DNA of 64,000 bases from Hahellaceae bacterium (GTDB lineage: Bacteria > Pseudomonadota > Gammaproteobacteria > Pseudomonadales > Oleiphilaceae): assembly GCA_024234505.1 (NCBI GenBank), contig JACKOD010000003.1, positions 62,001-126,000 on the forward strand, written 5' to 3'. The notes beneath the pieces were generated by a model, which made no database searches, was not told where the DNA came from, and was given only the letters and a program-made list of their open reading frames with translations. A program made the translations under genes and the position numbers. Position 1 is the first letter of the stretch; each line of letters starts with the position of its first letter. This document shows positions 15,295 to 23,883 of the stretch, piece after piece.

Positions 15295-17294
15295 ATGCAC
15301 CAGTAGATATCAAAGAAAGTAAAAAAGACGCGGGCGCAACGGGCGTTTGGCAACCCGAGCCTGTTAAAAGTGCCGGAATTACCGGTATTTGGACAGCGGT
15401 GCGGGATCGCCTGGATCAAATCGGTGTCGACCCGACACCCAAAGACACCAGTCCGCGCCCCATTTTTGAAAAGCGTGAAAGTGAGCGCCCTTATGCGCTT
15501 TTGAGTGACGTCGAGACGCAGCACGAAAATCGCTATGGTCAGGCCATTGATCTGATTGCATTGGCCAAGGGGGAAGCCCCCGTAGGTCGCCCGATGTTTA
15601 TCAACGAAAATCCGACGGTAGGAACCAACCCTAACCGTAACAAGCAGCATGGCTTCCATTTTACCGCTGACAACTGTATCGGATGTCATGCTTGCGAAGC
15701 CGCTTGTAGCGAGAAGAACGAAAACCCCGCGCATATTGCATTTCGCTCGGTTGGCTATGTGGAAGGCGGAAGCTATCCGGACTACAAACGCCTGAATATC
15801 TCAATGGCGTGTAACCATTGTGATAATCCGGTATGTCTGAAAGGCTGCCCGACTAAAGCCTACACCAAGCATTCGGAGTACGGTGCGGTGTTGCAGGATC
15901 CAGATACCTGTTTCGGCTGTGGCTATTGTACCTGGGTGTGTCCTTACAACGCGCCGCAACTGGATCCGGTTCAAGGTCAGGTGTCCAAATGCAATATGTG
16001 TGTCGACCGGCTGGAAGTCGGACTGAAGCCGGCTTGCGTGTCTGCCTGTCTGGGCAATGCACTTAACTTTGGCGTCATTGAAAATACGCCGGAAAACCGG
16101 GAGCAGATTAAAACCACTATCCCCGGATTTCCTGACCCTGAAATTACGCATCCGAACATTCGCTTCCAGCAAACGAAATCTCTGCCAAATGAAATGGGCC
16201 GTACCGACTCCATGCCCATTAAATATCATAAAGATGACAAAGGTAATTTCCGCTCGGTTGTGGATGAAAAAGCAGGCAAAGACCGGTTCTGGAACTTGCA
16301 GCGTCTGAGCTCGCGTGAAAACCCACTGGTTATTTTTACGCTTTCTACGCAAGCGATTATCGGTACGTTCCTGATGACATTTTTGGGTCCCATGCTCGGC
16401 ATTGATGCCATGAGCAGCGTCCAGAGTAGTGTTGCCTGGTTCCCGCTGCTGTTTGCCATGATTGCGCTCCAGGCGGGTGTGCTGGTGCTCTCAACGCTCC
16501 ACTTGGGCAAGCCGCTTAGATTCTATCGGGGCTTTAATAATCTGCGCTATTCACCTTTGAGCAGAGAGGCGCTTGGGATCGCAATGTTCTTTGCGGGGCT
16601 TTCCGGCTTTACCTTCTTTGAGTTGTTGCACGCCTGGCTGGATTGGGGTGTTCTAAAGCTGGGGGCGAATCTGTTTGGTGGTTTTGCAGTGATTTCCGGA
16701 CTGGTCGGACTGTATTTCATGCATTGCATCTACCGAATTAAAGCGCGTCCTTTCTGGAATCACTGGCAGGTACTGACATCCTTCTTCGGTACCATGTTCA
16801 GCCTGGGTGGCGTATTGCTTGCTCTCTTTGCTTTGCCGGCACTGGCCTGGGCGGGCGCTTCGGTGGCAGAGGTATTGCAAGTGTGTGCGGGAGCCTGTGC
16901 GCTGGGGTTAATTGCGGAAGGTTTCGGATTATGGCGTCACGCAACCTACCTGAATACAGAGGCTGGTGAAGGTGCAGCTTCCCATTACATTCAATCCACC
17001 ACCTTTGGAAAAACCTATATGGCACGCAACGCGATCGTTGGCTTTGGTGCGCTAGTCATGGCGATTCTTGCGCTGAGTGGCGTATCAGGCGGTGTGGGTG
17101 TTTCGCTCTTTGCGGTAACGGCTCTGGGCGTATTGCTGGCCTTGTTAGCGGGTAGGGCGCTCTTCTATGTTCTGGTGATTCCTACCACGATGCCCGGGGC
17201 GTTCTTCTGGAAGAACAAAGCCTTCGAGCAGCATGCAAGAGATATCGGGTTGGCAGAAATGCCGCAGGTGGGTGTCGTCCCCGACCTTCACTAA
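15291..17294 (+). CDS. DmsB-DmsC fusion: four-cluster ferredoxin joined to a quinol-linked membrane anchor
   Basis: A 667-residue fusion. Residues 1 to about 120 are an extra N-terminal segment without a recognised domain. Residues about 125-270 carry four [4Fe-4S] cysteine groups (CIGCHACEAAC, CNHCDNPVCLKGCP, CFGCGYCTWVCP, CNMC...CVSAC), as in DmsB/NrfC subunits. From about residue 345 to the end there are about eight membrane helices of DmsC type (beginning SSRENPLVIFTL), which exchange electrons with quinol. In E. coli these are two proteins. With no Tat signal on the catalytic partner, the hydrophilic domain should face the cytoplasm. The upstream molybdoenzyme is the obvious partner, together forming a membrane-bound reductase or dehydrogenase. 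Confidence 0.9.
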   Translation: MNAPVDIKESKKDAGATGVWQPEPVKSAGITGIWTAVRDRLDQIGVDPTPKDTSPRPIFEKRESERPYALLSDVETQHENRYGQAIDLIALAKGEAPVGRPMFINENPTVGTNPNRNKQHGFHFTADNCIGCHACEAACSEKNENPAHIAFRSVGYVEGGSYPDYKRLNISMACNHCDNPVCLKGCPTKAYTKHSEYGAVLQDPDTCFGCGYCTWVCPYNAPQLDPVQGQVSKCNMCVDRLEVGLKPACVSACLGNALNFGVIENTPENREQIKTTIPGFPDPEITHPNIRFQQTKSLPNEMGRTDSMPIKYHKDDKGNFRSVVDEKAGKDRFWNLQRLSSRENPLVIFTLSTQAIIGTFLMTFLGPMLGIDAMSSVQSSVAWFPLLFAMIALQAGVLVLSTLHLGKPLRFYRGFNNLRYSPLSREALGIAMFFAGLSGFTFFELLHAWLDWGVLKLGANLFGGFAVISGLVGLYFMHCIYRIKARPFWNHWQVLTSFFGTMFSLGGVLLALFALPALAWAGASVAEVLQVCAGACALGLIAEGFGLWRHATYLNTEAGEGAASHYIQSTTFGKTYMARNAIVGFGALVMAILALSGVSGGVGVSLFAVTALGVLLALLAGRALFYVLVIPTTMPGAFFWKNKAFEQHARDIGLAEMPQVGVVPDLH

Positions 17295-17342
17295 AAGTGA
17301 TCGGTCTTACCACGACTTTCAATTGACAACGAAGTGCTCAGG

Positions 17343-17408
17343 GTGACGGTTAAGGCCGTCACTCTACCTTTTGGCTGATACGGTATCTGTCCCGTATCGG
17401 CCTTTTTT
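17343..17408 (+). terminator. Double hairpin with intrinsic terminator after DmsBC
   Basis: GTGACGG/CCGTCAC (17343-17349 and 17356-17362) is followed by GGCTGATACGG (17373-17383) pairing with CCGTATCGGCC (17392-17402) with one G-U, then TTTTTT. The second stem is a textbook terminator. Confidence 0.9.
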
Positions 17409-17472
17409 GCATTCGTACCTGTTTACCTTTTTCGCCCCCGGAGCGCTTTTGACAAATACACGGTGCCGAGCC

Positions 17473-18342
17473 TCAGTGCAAGAACGTTTTGACAAAAGCC
17501 TCCCCATCGCGGCGGCCTTGATCGAACGTGGCCTGAATGCCCTTGGGATTGGTGTAATCCCAACTGGATACCGGCACCTTGCTGGACGGTTGCACATAAA
17601 GTCGACCAGCAATTTCGGGCAACACTTTGTAGGGGCGGGTGAGTAATACCAGCGTAGGTCCTTCGGTTTCATCAACCCCATGGACCGGCACATTGTCCAC
17701 CATTCCGCCATCCAGCGCTGGGGCGTCGCCAAGGTACGACAGTGATGTAAAGGGGGGCGTGCAAGATGAGGCAAGAATCAGATCGGCCAGCTCGTCAGCC
17801 GTGGCACAGTGACCGGCCTCTCGAAACTCTGATTGAAAACCCAGCTTACGACCCATGCGGGGATGAACCGGCTCGCGCAGCTTTTTTTCCAGTTGATAAG
17901 CCGCCAGACCGAGTACGGTTGCACTTTTAGGTCCCAGCCAGGCGGGTAGTCGCGCGAGCTGGATTCGGTTCACAGGCCCATGACGAAGTCGCTCAATCGC
18001 GTCTGTTGTCATGGTCTTCTTGATGATGGCGCGATAGAGCTGCTCATGAGGAAATACCGGTGCCTTCCGCAACAGGTTCCGGGGTTGATAGTTAGTGGTG
18101 GTTTGGGTGGCGGTAGATTTGGCCGCCGCCACGGTTTCTTTGACTTTGCCGCTGAATATGGCACACGAGATTGCCGAACCTGCACTGACAGAAGCGAGTG
18201 TACGAGGACTGAGTTTCAATGGTTCAGCAACGCTTTCCCAAAAGCCGGCTTGCCAAAAACAACGATTTCCACCGCCGGCGAATACAACATTGTGAATATG
18301 TGCCAAATCCTCAGGTCGAGTAATATTTTGATTTTCAGGCAT
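17473..18342 (-). CDS. Patatin-like phospholipase
   Basis: A 289-residue predicted lipid acyl hydrolase. The oxyanion-hole loop GGGNRCFW lies at residues 23-30. The nucleophile is S53 in SVSAG, a variant of the GxSxG elbow with Ser for the first Gly. The catalytic Asp lies in DGG near residue 211. There is no signal peptide, so it is probably intracellular or membrane-associated. The start at 18342 (MPENQ) has AGGGA six bases upstream; the longer frame to 18393 has no such site. It is transcribed alone toward the DmsBC terminator. Confidence 0.85.
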   Translation of the reverse strand: MPENQNITRPEDLAHIHNVVFAGGGNRCFWQAGFWESVAEPLKLSPRTLASVSAGSAISCAIFSGKVKETVAAAKSTATQTTTNYQPRNLLRKAPVFPHEQLYRAIIKKTMTTDAIERLRHGPVNRIQLARLPAWLGPKSATVLGLAAYQLEKKLREPVHPRMGRKLGFQSEFREAGHCATADELADLILASSCTPPFTSLSYLGDAPALDGGMVDNVPVHGVDETEGPTLVLLTRPYKVLPEIAGRLYVQPSSKVPVSSWDYTNPKGIQATFDQGRRDGEAFVKTFLH

Positions 18343-18421
18343 AAGATTCCCTATGTTTGATGAGTGTGATGGCGGACTAGCTATGCTCGCCATCCATACC
18401 GGAGCTGGCTTTTCAGCGAAA

Positions 18422-18459
18422 TAAAAGCAAAAAGCCCGAAGCGATTAAACTCCAGGCTT
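18422..18459 (-). terminator. Intrinsic terminator after the DUF2156 gene
   Basis: On the minus strand AAGCCTGGAG pairs with CTTCGGGCTT (two G-U pairs) around an 8-nt loop and is followed by TTTGCTTTT. It lies about 80 bp past the stop of the gene at 18537-19673. Confidence 0.75.
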
Positions 18460-18536
18460 TTTAATTTAGCAGACGGTTAGTGACAGAAAAGTTTCATTCA
18501 ACTTTATTGTGTCGTCCCAGATGACTATCCGGGAAC

Positions 18537-19673
18537 TCAGAACAGCATGGTGGGCTGCGCGGTATCAAAGCGAAGCGAACCGGCTTCTCTGATTTCTTCA
18601 GAAGGCGCGTTGTCCTTTCCGAATCCAACCAGATTGGTGCCTAACAAAACTGCCAATGCCACTTTGATTGAAGACATATCCTTTGCGCACACATACCACT
18701 TGGTTTCGTCAGCGCGATAGCGGGTTTTGTGGTAAGCGAGCGACTGGAACGCGTAAATCATGTTGCAGTGCTTGTACATGAATTGTTCCAGGCGGCGCAA
18801 TGTCGCGTTTTCACCTTCGCAAGACTCAACATTGTAAAGGGGTGAAATACCCAGTGACAGACGCTTGATTCCTTCCGCTTTAAATACTTTCAGCGCTTCC
18901 AGAATCACGAAATCCAGTAAGTCTGAAGGGCCTGCATCAGAAACGCGGCGTAAAATGTTAGCGCAGTAACCAACCACTTTGCCGTTTTCGAAGTAGGGGT
19001 CAAAAAATACATAACCCAGCAGTGTGTCACCCTGATAGCAATAGAATTTTCTTACGCCCCAGGCATTGTCGAATTCAGGTGGACGAGTCAGCAAGCGCAA
19101 CTCACGCTGTTTAACCACCTTGTTGGAGCGCCATTGTTCTGAGATCGCACGCACCGCGTCGTGATCGACATCTTCCCAACGCTGTTCTTTAACGGTTAAT
19201 CCACAGCGCTCGCCAAGATTGGAAGAGTGACGCAGGTGCTTTTTGGTTTTTCCTTTAACATCAAAGCTGGTGATATCAAATGAAAACTCGGTGCCCATTT
19301 CGTTGGAGCTGTATCCCAGATCGGCAAGTACCTTGCGAACGACTTCATCTACGCCCATGAACATGGTTTTGCCTTTGACACTGTTCAGGTATGAAGCGAT
19401 TAATGTGGCGAGGTTCTCGGGAGCACAGACCGGATTTGCGAACACCATATTAACAAGGCCCATGGGGGTCTTCTGTGGGTGGTAAGCAATAAAACCGATG
19501 TCAGCGATGCCGAAATGCTCAACACCACTTTGTAAATTGAAGTAAGCACTGGACTGGGTGCCGAACTGCGCAACCAACTTCTGTTTTTCAGCAAGACTCA
19601 GTCGGTTACCCTTGATAACTTTGAATTGTGGCAAGCTGGTTTGAAACTTGATTTGGCTGGCGGCGTTATTCAT
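18537..19673 (-). CDS. Stand-alone DUF2156 protein (MprF C-terminal-like acyltransferase fold)
   Basis: A 378-residue soluble protein without signal peptide or clear membrane helix. The C-terminal two thirds resemble the GNAT-like DUF2156 domain (PF09924). That domain forms the catalytic part of MprF, which transfers lysine or alanine from aminoacyl-tRNA to phosphatidylglycerol. Recognisable parts are KKHLRHSSNLGERCGL, LLGYVFFDPYFENGKVVGYC and GIKRLSLGISPLYN. The flippase/membrane domain of MprF is absent. The function of free DUF2156 proteins is mostly unknown; aminoacyl or acyl transfer is plausible. Its upstream region is strongly strand-biased. Confidence 0.75.
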   Translation of the reverse strand: MNNAASQIKFQTSLPQFKVIKGNRLSLAEKQKLVAQFGTQSSAYFNLQSGVEHFGIADIGFIAYHPQKTPMGLVNMVFANPVCAPENLATLIASYLNSVKGKTMFMGVDEVVRKVLADLGYSSNEMGTEFSFDITSFDVKGKTKKHLRHSSNLGERCGLTVKEQRWEDVDHDAVRAISEQWRSNKVVKQRELRLLTRPPEFDNAWGVRKFYCYQGDTLLGYVFFDPYFENGKVVGYCANILRRVSDAGPSDLLDFVILEALKVFKAEGIKRLSLGISPLYNVESCEGENATLRRLEQFMYKHCNMIYAFQSLAYHKTRYRADETKWYVCAKDMSSIKVALAVLLGTNLVGFGKDNAPSEEIREAGSLRFDTAQPTMLF

Positions 19674-20264
19674 GTCTGATTCCTCGTCCTACTCGTGCTT
19701 ACAATTTTATTGTTGTTTTAGTTTTTGTTTTTGGTCTTGTAATTTGTGTTGCTACTTTCTTTTTGTGTTGCTTATTTCACAGGCCTTTTTCTTTTTTCTG
19801 ATGCTGTGTTTCTTATCGTGCTGTGCTGCTTTTTGTTATTTGTGTTTTTGCGTTTTCCTTGTAATCAAATGTTACTTTCTTTGGCTAAAAACGAAACAGT
19901 TTTATTCGCTCAAAATGAGATGCCTTTCGCGCTTTGGCAAGAAAGTCACGTTTCGTAAGTGTTTGATAAATTTAGGCTAAAAGGATTGTCCTACAATCCA
20001 AATAGAGAGTTTAGGAGGAACGGAAGTCGATTTGTGCGCCAGTTCTTCTTTCTCGAGGGCAAATGTGAATAAGCGTAAAATTGAGATGTGTTTCGCAGAT
20101 ATACAGGTAGACCGGGTTTTAGTCGGGAGGCCTTGATCGCCTTGTGCGTACTAAGTTGAATCGCCTTGTGCGAACTAAGTTGAATCGTCTTGTGCGAACC
20201 AAGATGACAACGCGGATAACGTCAAAAAAGGAAATATGCAGAGGCGTGAATGGTGGGGCGGACT
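19674..20264. other. 591-bp non-coding region: pyrimidine-rich tract, dyad and tandem repeats
   Basis: From about 19690 to 19880 the plus strand is extremely T-rich with few purine runs, so the 5' leader of the DUF2156 gene on the minus strand is purine/A-rich. GGATTGT and ACAATCC (19983-19999) form a dyad spaced 3 bp. The 24-bp tandem repeat follows at 20133-20203. A plus-strand ORF of 110 codons across the tract (19648-19980) encodes mostly Phe, Leu and Cys and is rejected as compositional. Confidence 0.6.
20133..20203. repeat. 24-bp tandem repeat, three copies
   Basis: Units at 20133-20155 (one base shorter), 20156-20179 and 20180-20203 share TTGAATCGCCTTGTGCGAAC followed by TAAG. They differ at a few positions. 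They lie just downstream of the histidine kinase gene that ends at 20265 on the minus strand, and appear to be slippage-prone, non-coding DNA. Confidence 0.85.
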
Positions 20265-21701
20265 TTAAAGTGATCGTGCATCCGGGAGTTCAAACCAGAA
20301 CATACTGCCCTGACCCGGCGCACTTTCAACGCCAATCGACCCGTTTAGTAGTTGTACTAGTTCCTTACAAAGCGTGAGGCCCAGACCGGTTCCGCCATAG
20401 CGACGTGATGTGGAATCTGAGGCTTGCGTAAATTTTTCGAACACTTTGGCTTGCTCGTCTTCATTCATGCCGATGCCTTCATCCCGCACCGCAAACAGAA
20501 TATGGCCATTTTCGTGAGAGGCTACCACCAGACTAATGCTTCCTTTGGCTGAGAATTTAATAGCGTTTCCCGCCAGGTTGATCAGAACTTTGCGGATAAA
20601 TTCTCGGTCGCTGTGAAAAAGATTCGGTACCTCTGGTTGGATAAGAATATCCAGAGACAGGCCTTTATCTTCAGCCAGCACGCGCATCAGATCACCAATT
20701 TCGCGCATTAACTCGGGTATCTGGAATTCCGATATAACCACAGGCATTTTGCCGGCTTCTATTTTGGATAGATCAAGGGTTTCATTAATCATGCCGAGCA
20801 GGTGGTTTGAATTGCTCAGAATGGTGCGCAGTGCATCGGCATAGCGAGGGGGTAAGTCCTGATCGGCTCGGGTCAGGAGTCTCCGGGTAAAGCCGATGAT
20901 TGCATTGAGCGGCGTTCTCAGTTCATGCGACATAATGGATAGAAAATGACTTTTCGCTTCACTGGCGGCTTCTGCGAGCTGCTTTTCCCGTTCAAGAGAC
21001 AGCTGGAGTTGTTTGGCCGACGTGGTTTCCTGTCCTTGCACTTGCACATACATCGGGTTGTGCGGAGGTTGTGGGTGCAGCTGCCAGCTGAACCAGCGAC
21101 CCTCAAAACAATGCTCAACTTGGGTGAGTGGCATTCCGGTTTGCAGGCACTCCTGAACCAAGCCAATAAAATCATCGGGCAGGATATTGGGTTGCCCCCA
21201 ATCATTAAAGCCAGTAAGTGCCATCAGTTCGATCATCGCTGGATTGGTAAATACCATGACGCCATGATCGTCGAATTCTGCGGTGGGTGAAGGCGAGTTC
21301 TCCGCAAGCTTTGCCAGCCGCCCCAGGTCCAGCTGGTTGTAACCTTCATGTGTGGCTTCCGTAAAGCTGATCAAGTGATAATGCTGTTGATTATCCAGAA
21401 TAATGGGGCGAGTGATCACGGCGATGACATCGCCGTTTTTATGCTTCCAGCGTTGCTCAGTTTTTACATTATCTTCCCAGAACGCCGGCTGTTGCCAGGG
21501 GCAATTATGCAGCTCATGTTGAAAGCCCAGGGTTTCTGCGCAGAGTGAATCGTGAACATTCAGCCCTTGCAGCTGTTCATGACTCCAACCCAGTATGTGC
21601 TGTGCATGTCTATTGGCAGCCGCTATCTTGCCTTCCGGTGATAACGCAAGTAAACCGTCAGGCCAGGACTGGAATAGCGAATTTTCTTGGAGAGTTTTCA
21701 C
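20265..21701 (-). CDS. Cytosolic PAS-PAS histidine kinase
   Basis: A 478-residue sensor kinase without membrane helices. Two PAS-like domains occupy about residues 5-115 and 128-225. A HisKA dimerisation domain follows with phospho-accepting H259 in SHELRTPLNAIIGF. The HATPase_c domain has the N box NLAGNAIKF, G1 DEGIG and G2 GGTGLGL. There is no receiver domain, so phosphate must go to a separate regulator, and none is adjacent. The start is GTG at 21701, 6 bp after the stop of the HD-GYP-like gene, so the two are co-transcribed. The input signal is unknown. Confidence 0.9.
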   Translation of the reverse strand: MKTLQENSLFQSWPDGLLALSPEGKIAAANRHAQHILGWSHEQLQGLNVHDSLCAETLGFQHELHNCPWQQPAFWEDNVKTEQRWKHKNGDVIAVITRPIILDNQQHYHLISFTEATHEGYNQLDLGRLAKLAENSPSPTAEFDDHGVMVFTNPAMIELMALTGFNDWGQPNILPDDFIGLVQECLQTGMPLTQVEHCFEGRWFSWQLHPQPPHNPMYVQVQGQETTSAKQLQLSLEREKQLAEAASEAKSHFLSIMSHELRTPLNAIIGFTRRLLTRADQDLPPRYADALRTILSNSNHLLGMINETLDLSKIEAGKMPVVISEFQIPELMREIGDLMRVLAEDKGLSLDILIQPEVPNLFHSDREFIRKVLINLAGNAIKFSAKGSISLVVASHENGHILFAVRDEGIGMNEDEQAKVFEKFTQASDSTSRRYGGTGLGLTLCKELVQLLNGSIGVESAPGQGSMFWFELPDARSL

Positions 21702-21707
21702 GTAAGA

Positions 21708-22937
21708 TCAATCCTGAGAAGACATCGAAAGTTTTTTCAAGGGATCATCCGTGCTGTTATCAGGATCCAGAAATGTGTCGACATCATTCCCTTGGGCAGG
21801 ATCAAGCTCTATTACCATGGGAGGCGTCACCAGGTTGCCTTGCGCATCATAAATAATCAAAACTTCGGGTTTAAGCGGACTGTCGGGCTGAACTCTGACA
21901 ATGAGACCCTTTTGTCCGGATTTAAGTTTTACTGCGCTGCCTAATGGATAAACACCCAGTAACCGTACAAGTGATGACATAACGCGTTCGTCAGACTTGC
22001 GCTCGTGAACTTTCTGAAACAGAAGTTTCATGGCTTTAGCGGGCAAATGAGCCTTCTGTCCCTTGAGACCATGCACCATCTCTTCATAGTGATCTGTGAG
22101 AAATAAAATGTTGGCGAGTCGAGTTCTTGTATCCGACGAGGTAGATGGCGTGTTGTTGACGAGTTTGAAGTAACTGGCCAGCAGTGTCACGATTTCCGGC
22201 CGGATATCGCTCATGGCCTTGATCAGGTTGTAGCTTATCCCGACATGCTGACGCGCCAGCTGTTGTTCTGCCACGCTGAACTCCCGACCTTTCTGGAATA
22301 AATATGCCGGGAGCTTTGTCCAGCCAATATCATGTAACAGCGCCGCTTGACCCAGTAGCGCCGTTGTTTCGTCGTCTAGCTTGAGATATAGCCCCAGAGA
22401 TAAACACAGTATCATCACATTGTAGAGATGAGTTGCCAGTACCTGATGGTTTTGGCTCTGTGCCAGTAGTGCCAGAATCGCCTGATTGTTGGTTTTGAGG
22501 TTGTCGACCAGATTGTCGACCAGGTGATCCAGTTGTTGCTGGGAAACGCCTTCGCCTCGTTCTATTTTGTGGCTTATATCGTTGATGAGTTGTACGGCTT
22601 GTTCCTTTAATGCATTGGCTGCCCGTTGATTGGCCTCCAGAAGCTTCGTCTTGTCCTGGGGTTGCGGAGCAACGGGTGTGGTTTTCTGTTCCCTTGCGGC
22701 AGGTGCGGGTGTTACAGAGACTTCAGTTTCCTGAGGCTCGTCAACGCTAATGTCGCAGCCCTGTGAAAGATCAATAGTAAGTGCCTTGGCGCCTGCCGTG
22801 CGCAGCTTATCAATATCGGATTGAGTATTGATGAGTACTCGCTGCCTCAAAAATGGATTTTGCAGCCAAGGCAAATCCATTTCATGAATAAACATTCCTA
22901 CTTGCAATTGTTCAATGGATATTTTTCTGTACTTCAT
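21708..22937 (-). CDS. DUF3391 plus degenerate HD-GYP protein
   Basis: A 409-residue protein. The N-terminus (about 1-70) resembles the DUF3391 domain found before HD-GYP phosphodiesterases (QLQVGMFIHEMDLPW...NPF). It is followed by a proline-rich linker and an HD-GYP-like domain. LLHDIGWTKLP keeps the HD pair, but Lys of HDIGK is Trp. The HHExxDGxGYP metal/substrate motif is replaced by ASYFKLVNNTPS. Loss of the GYP motif and the paired His suggests that it no longer hydrolyses cyclic di-GMP and may act as a binder or as a regulator of the kinase encoded 6 bp downstream. Confidence 0.8.
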   Translation of the reverse strand: MKYRKISIEQLQVGMFIHEMDLPWLQNPFLRQRVLINTQSDIDKLRTAGAKALTIDLSQGCDISVDEPQETEVSVTPAPAAREQKTTPVAPQPQDKTKLLEANQRAANALKEQAVQLINDISHKIERGEGVSQQQLDHLVDNLVDNLKTNNQAILALLAQSQNHQVLATHLYNVMILCLSLGLYLKLDDETTALLGQAALLHDIGWTKLPAYLFQKGREFSVAEQQLARQHVGISYNLIKAMSDIRPEIVTLLASYFKLVNNTPSTSSDTRTRLANILFLTDHYEEMVHGLKGQKAHLPAKAMKLLFQKVHERKSDERVMSSLVRLLGVYPLGSAVKLKSGQKGLIVRVQPDSPLKPEVLIIYDAQGNLVTPPMVIELDPAQGNDVDTFLDPDNSTDDPLKKLSMSSQD

Positions 22938-23162
22938 GCTTTTCCAGCTTTCATTTTCTTCGCCATTTGACGCTGTGGAAAATAGAATGTTTGATACGGG
23001 TCGTTAATTTTTTCCAGGCTTCTTCCGCACTGTCAATGTGCACTTAAGCGCTTTGTGCTCTCTTTGCGCCGCTGGGTTGATCAGGCCAGTTTCGATTCAT
23101 TATGTCTGAGTGTAGCAAAACCTGAAAAACACGCGGCCTTATCGTATGGCTATTTCAAACGG

Positions 23163-23606
23163 CTATTGTGCCAATTTGTATAGTTGCTCGATATCGGTGC
23201 TGTAATCGATACCGACTAATTGCCACCCTTGGGATGCATTGTAATACGTCAAGCGCCACACCAGCGCGGCTTGGGGGTACTTCAACAGATAGGTTTGCCG
23301 GTAGAAATGCTGCTTGATGGCTTCGCTGCTTAGAAGGTCAAAGCTGAGGGGCGCGCCAATCTGTTTGTGAACCTTGCTCATATAATCGTTGGCGGTTTGT
23401 CCGAACTGATCGAACTGACCGGCATCCACACCCAGAAATCTGGTCATGCTGCTATAAGCGCCCAGGGTATTACCTTCCTGGATTTTCTTCATGAACTGCT
23501 CGGAAAGCTTGGTGACTTCAGGGGTGCCTGCAATGGTTTCGGCATACAGGTCTGACGTGAATGTCGACAGCGCAAGCAACGCGCTTAGTGAGAGTGATTT
23601 CAGCAT
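23163..23606 (-). CDS. Small secreted protein of unknown function
   Basis: A 147-residue protein with a signal peptide (MLKSLSLSALLALSTF, cleavage near LYA-ETIAG). The mature part is a small alpha/beta domain with SEQFMKKIQEGNTLGAYSSM and, near the end, WQLVGIDYSTD. It resembles short DUF4019/DUF3887-type periplasmic domains in architecture, but I cannot assign a family. The start at 23606 was chosen because it gives a clean signal peptide; the frame runs open to 23678. It diverges from a histidine kinase gene. Confidence 0.6.
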   Translation of the reverse strand: MLKSLSLSALLALSTFTSDLYAETIAGTPEVTKLSEQFMKKIQEGNTLGAYSSMTRFLGVDAGQFDQFGQTANDYMSKVHKQIGAPLSFDLLSSEAIKQHFYRQTYLLKYPQAALVWRLTYYNASQGWQLVGIDYSTDIEQLYKLAQ

Positions 23607-23883
23607 AGTGTGTCTCAAGAATGTGGTCGGCTTTGTTAGGTGGGTTGTACGCTTATTCGTATTTTGTCGTGCAAACACGAGCCTGCGTTTCTGTGTCGTA
23701 ATAATCAGACAGCTAAACTATAAGAAATAATGTGTCGTCAAACCAGCATCGTCGGTTGGAGGTGTGATCCTGGGCCGGGTATCAGATCTTGGACTATAGT
23801 TGATTGAGCCTGTGTTTGAAGTCAACGCGGGACGAATATAACCTGTATCAACGTAAATCCGAACGCATGAAAGGGGTGAACTG

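Noticed and set aside
19648..19980. 110-codon plus-strand ORF rich in Phe, Leu and Cys
   Set aside because: It is a by-product of the T-rich tract upstream of the DUF2156 gene. It has no ribosome binding site, an implausible composition and overlaps the start of a real gene.
20144..20377. ORF with repeated RTKLNRLV peptide
   Set aside because: It reads through the 24-bp tandem repeat and into the opposite strand of the histidine kinase gene. There is no ribosome binding site and no family.
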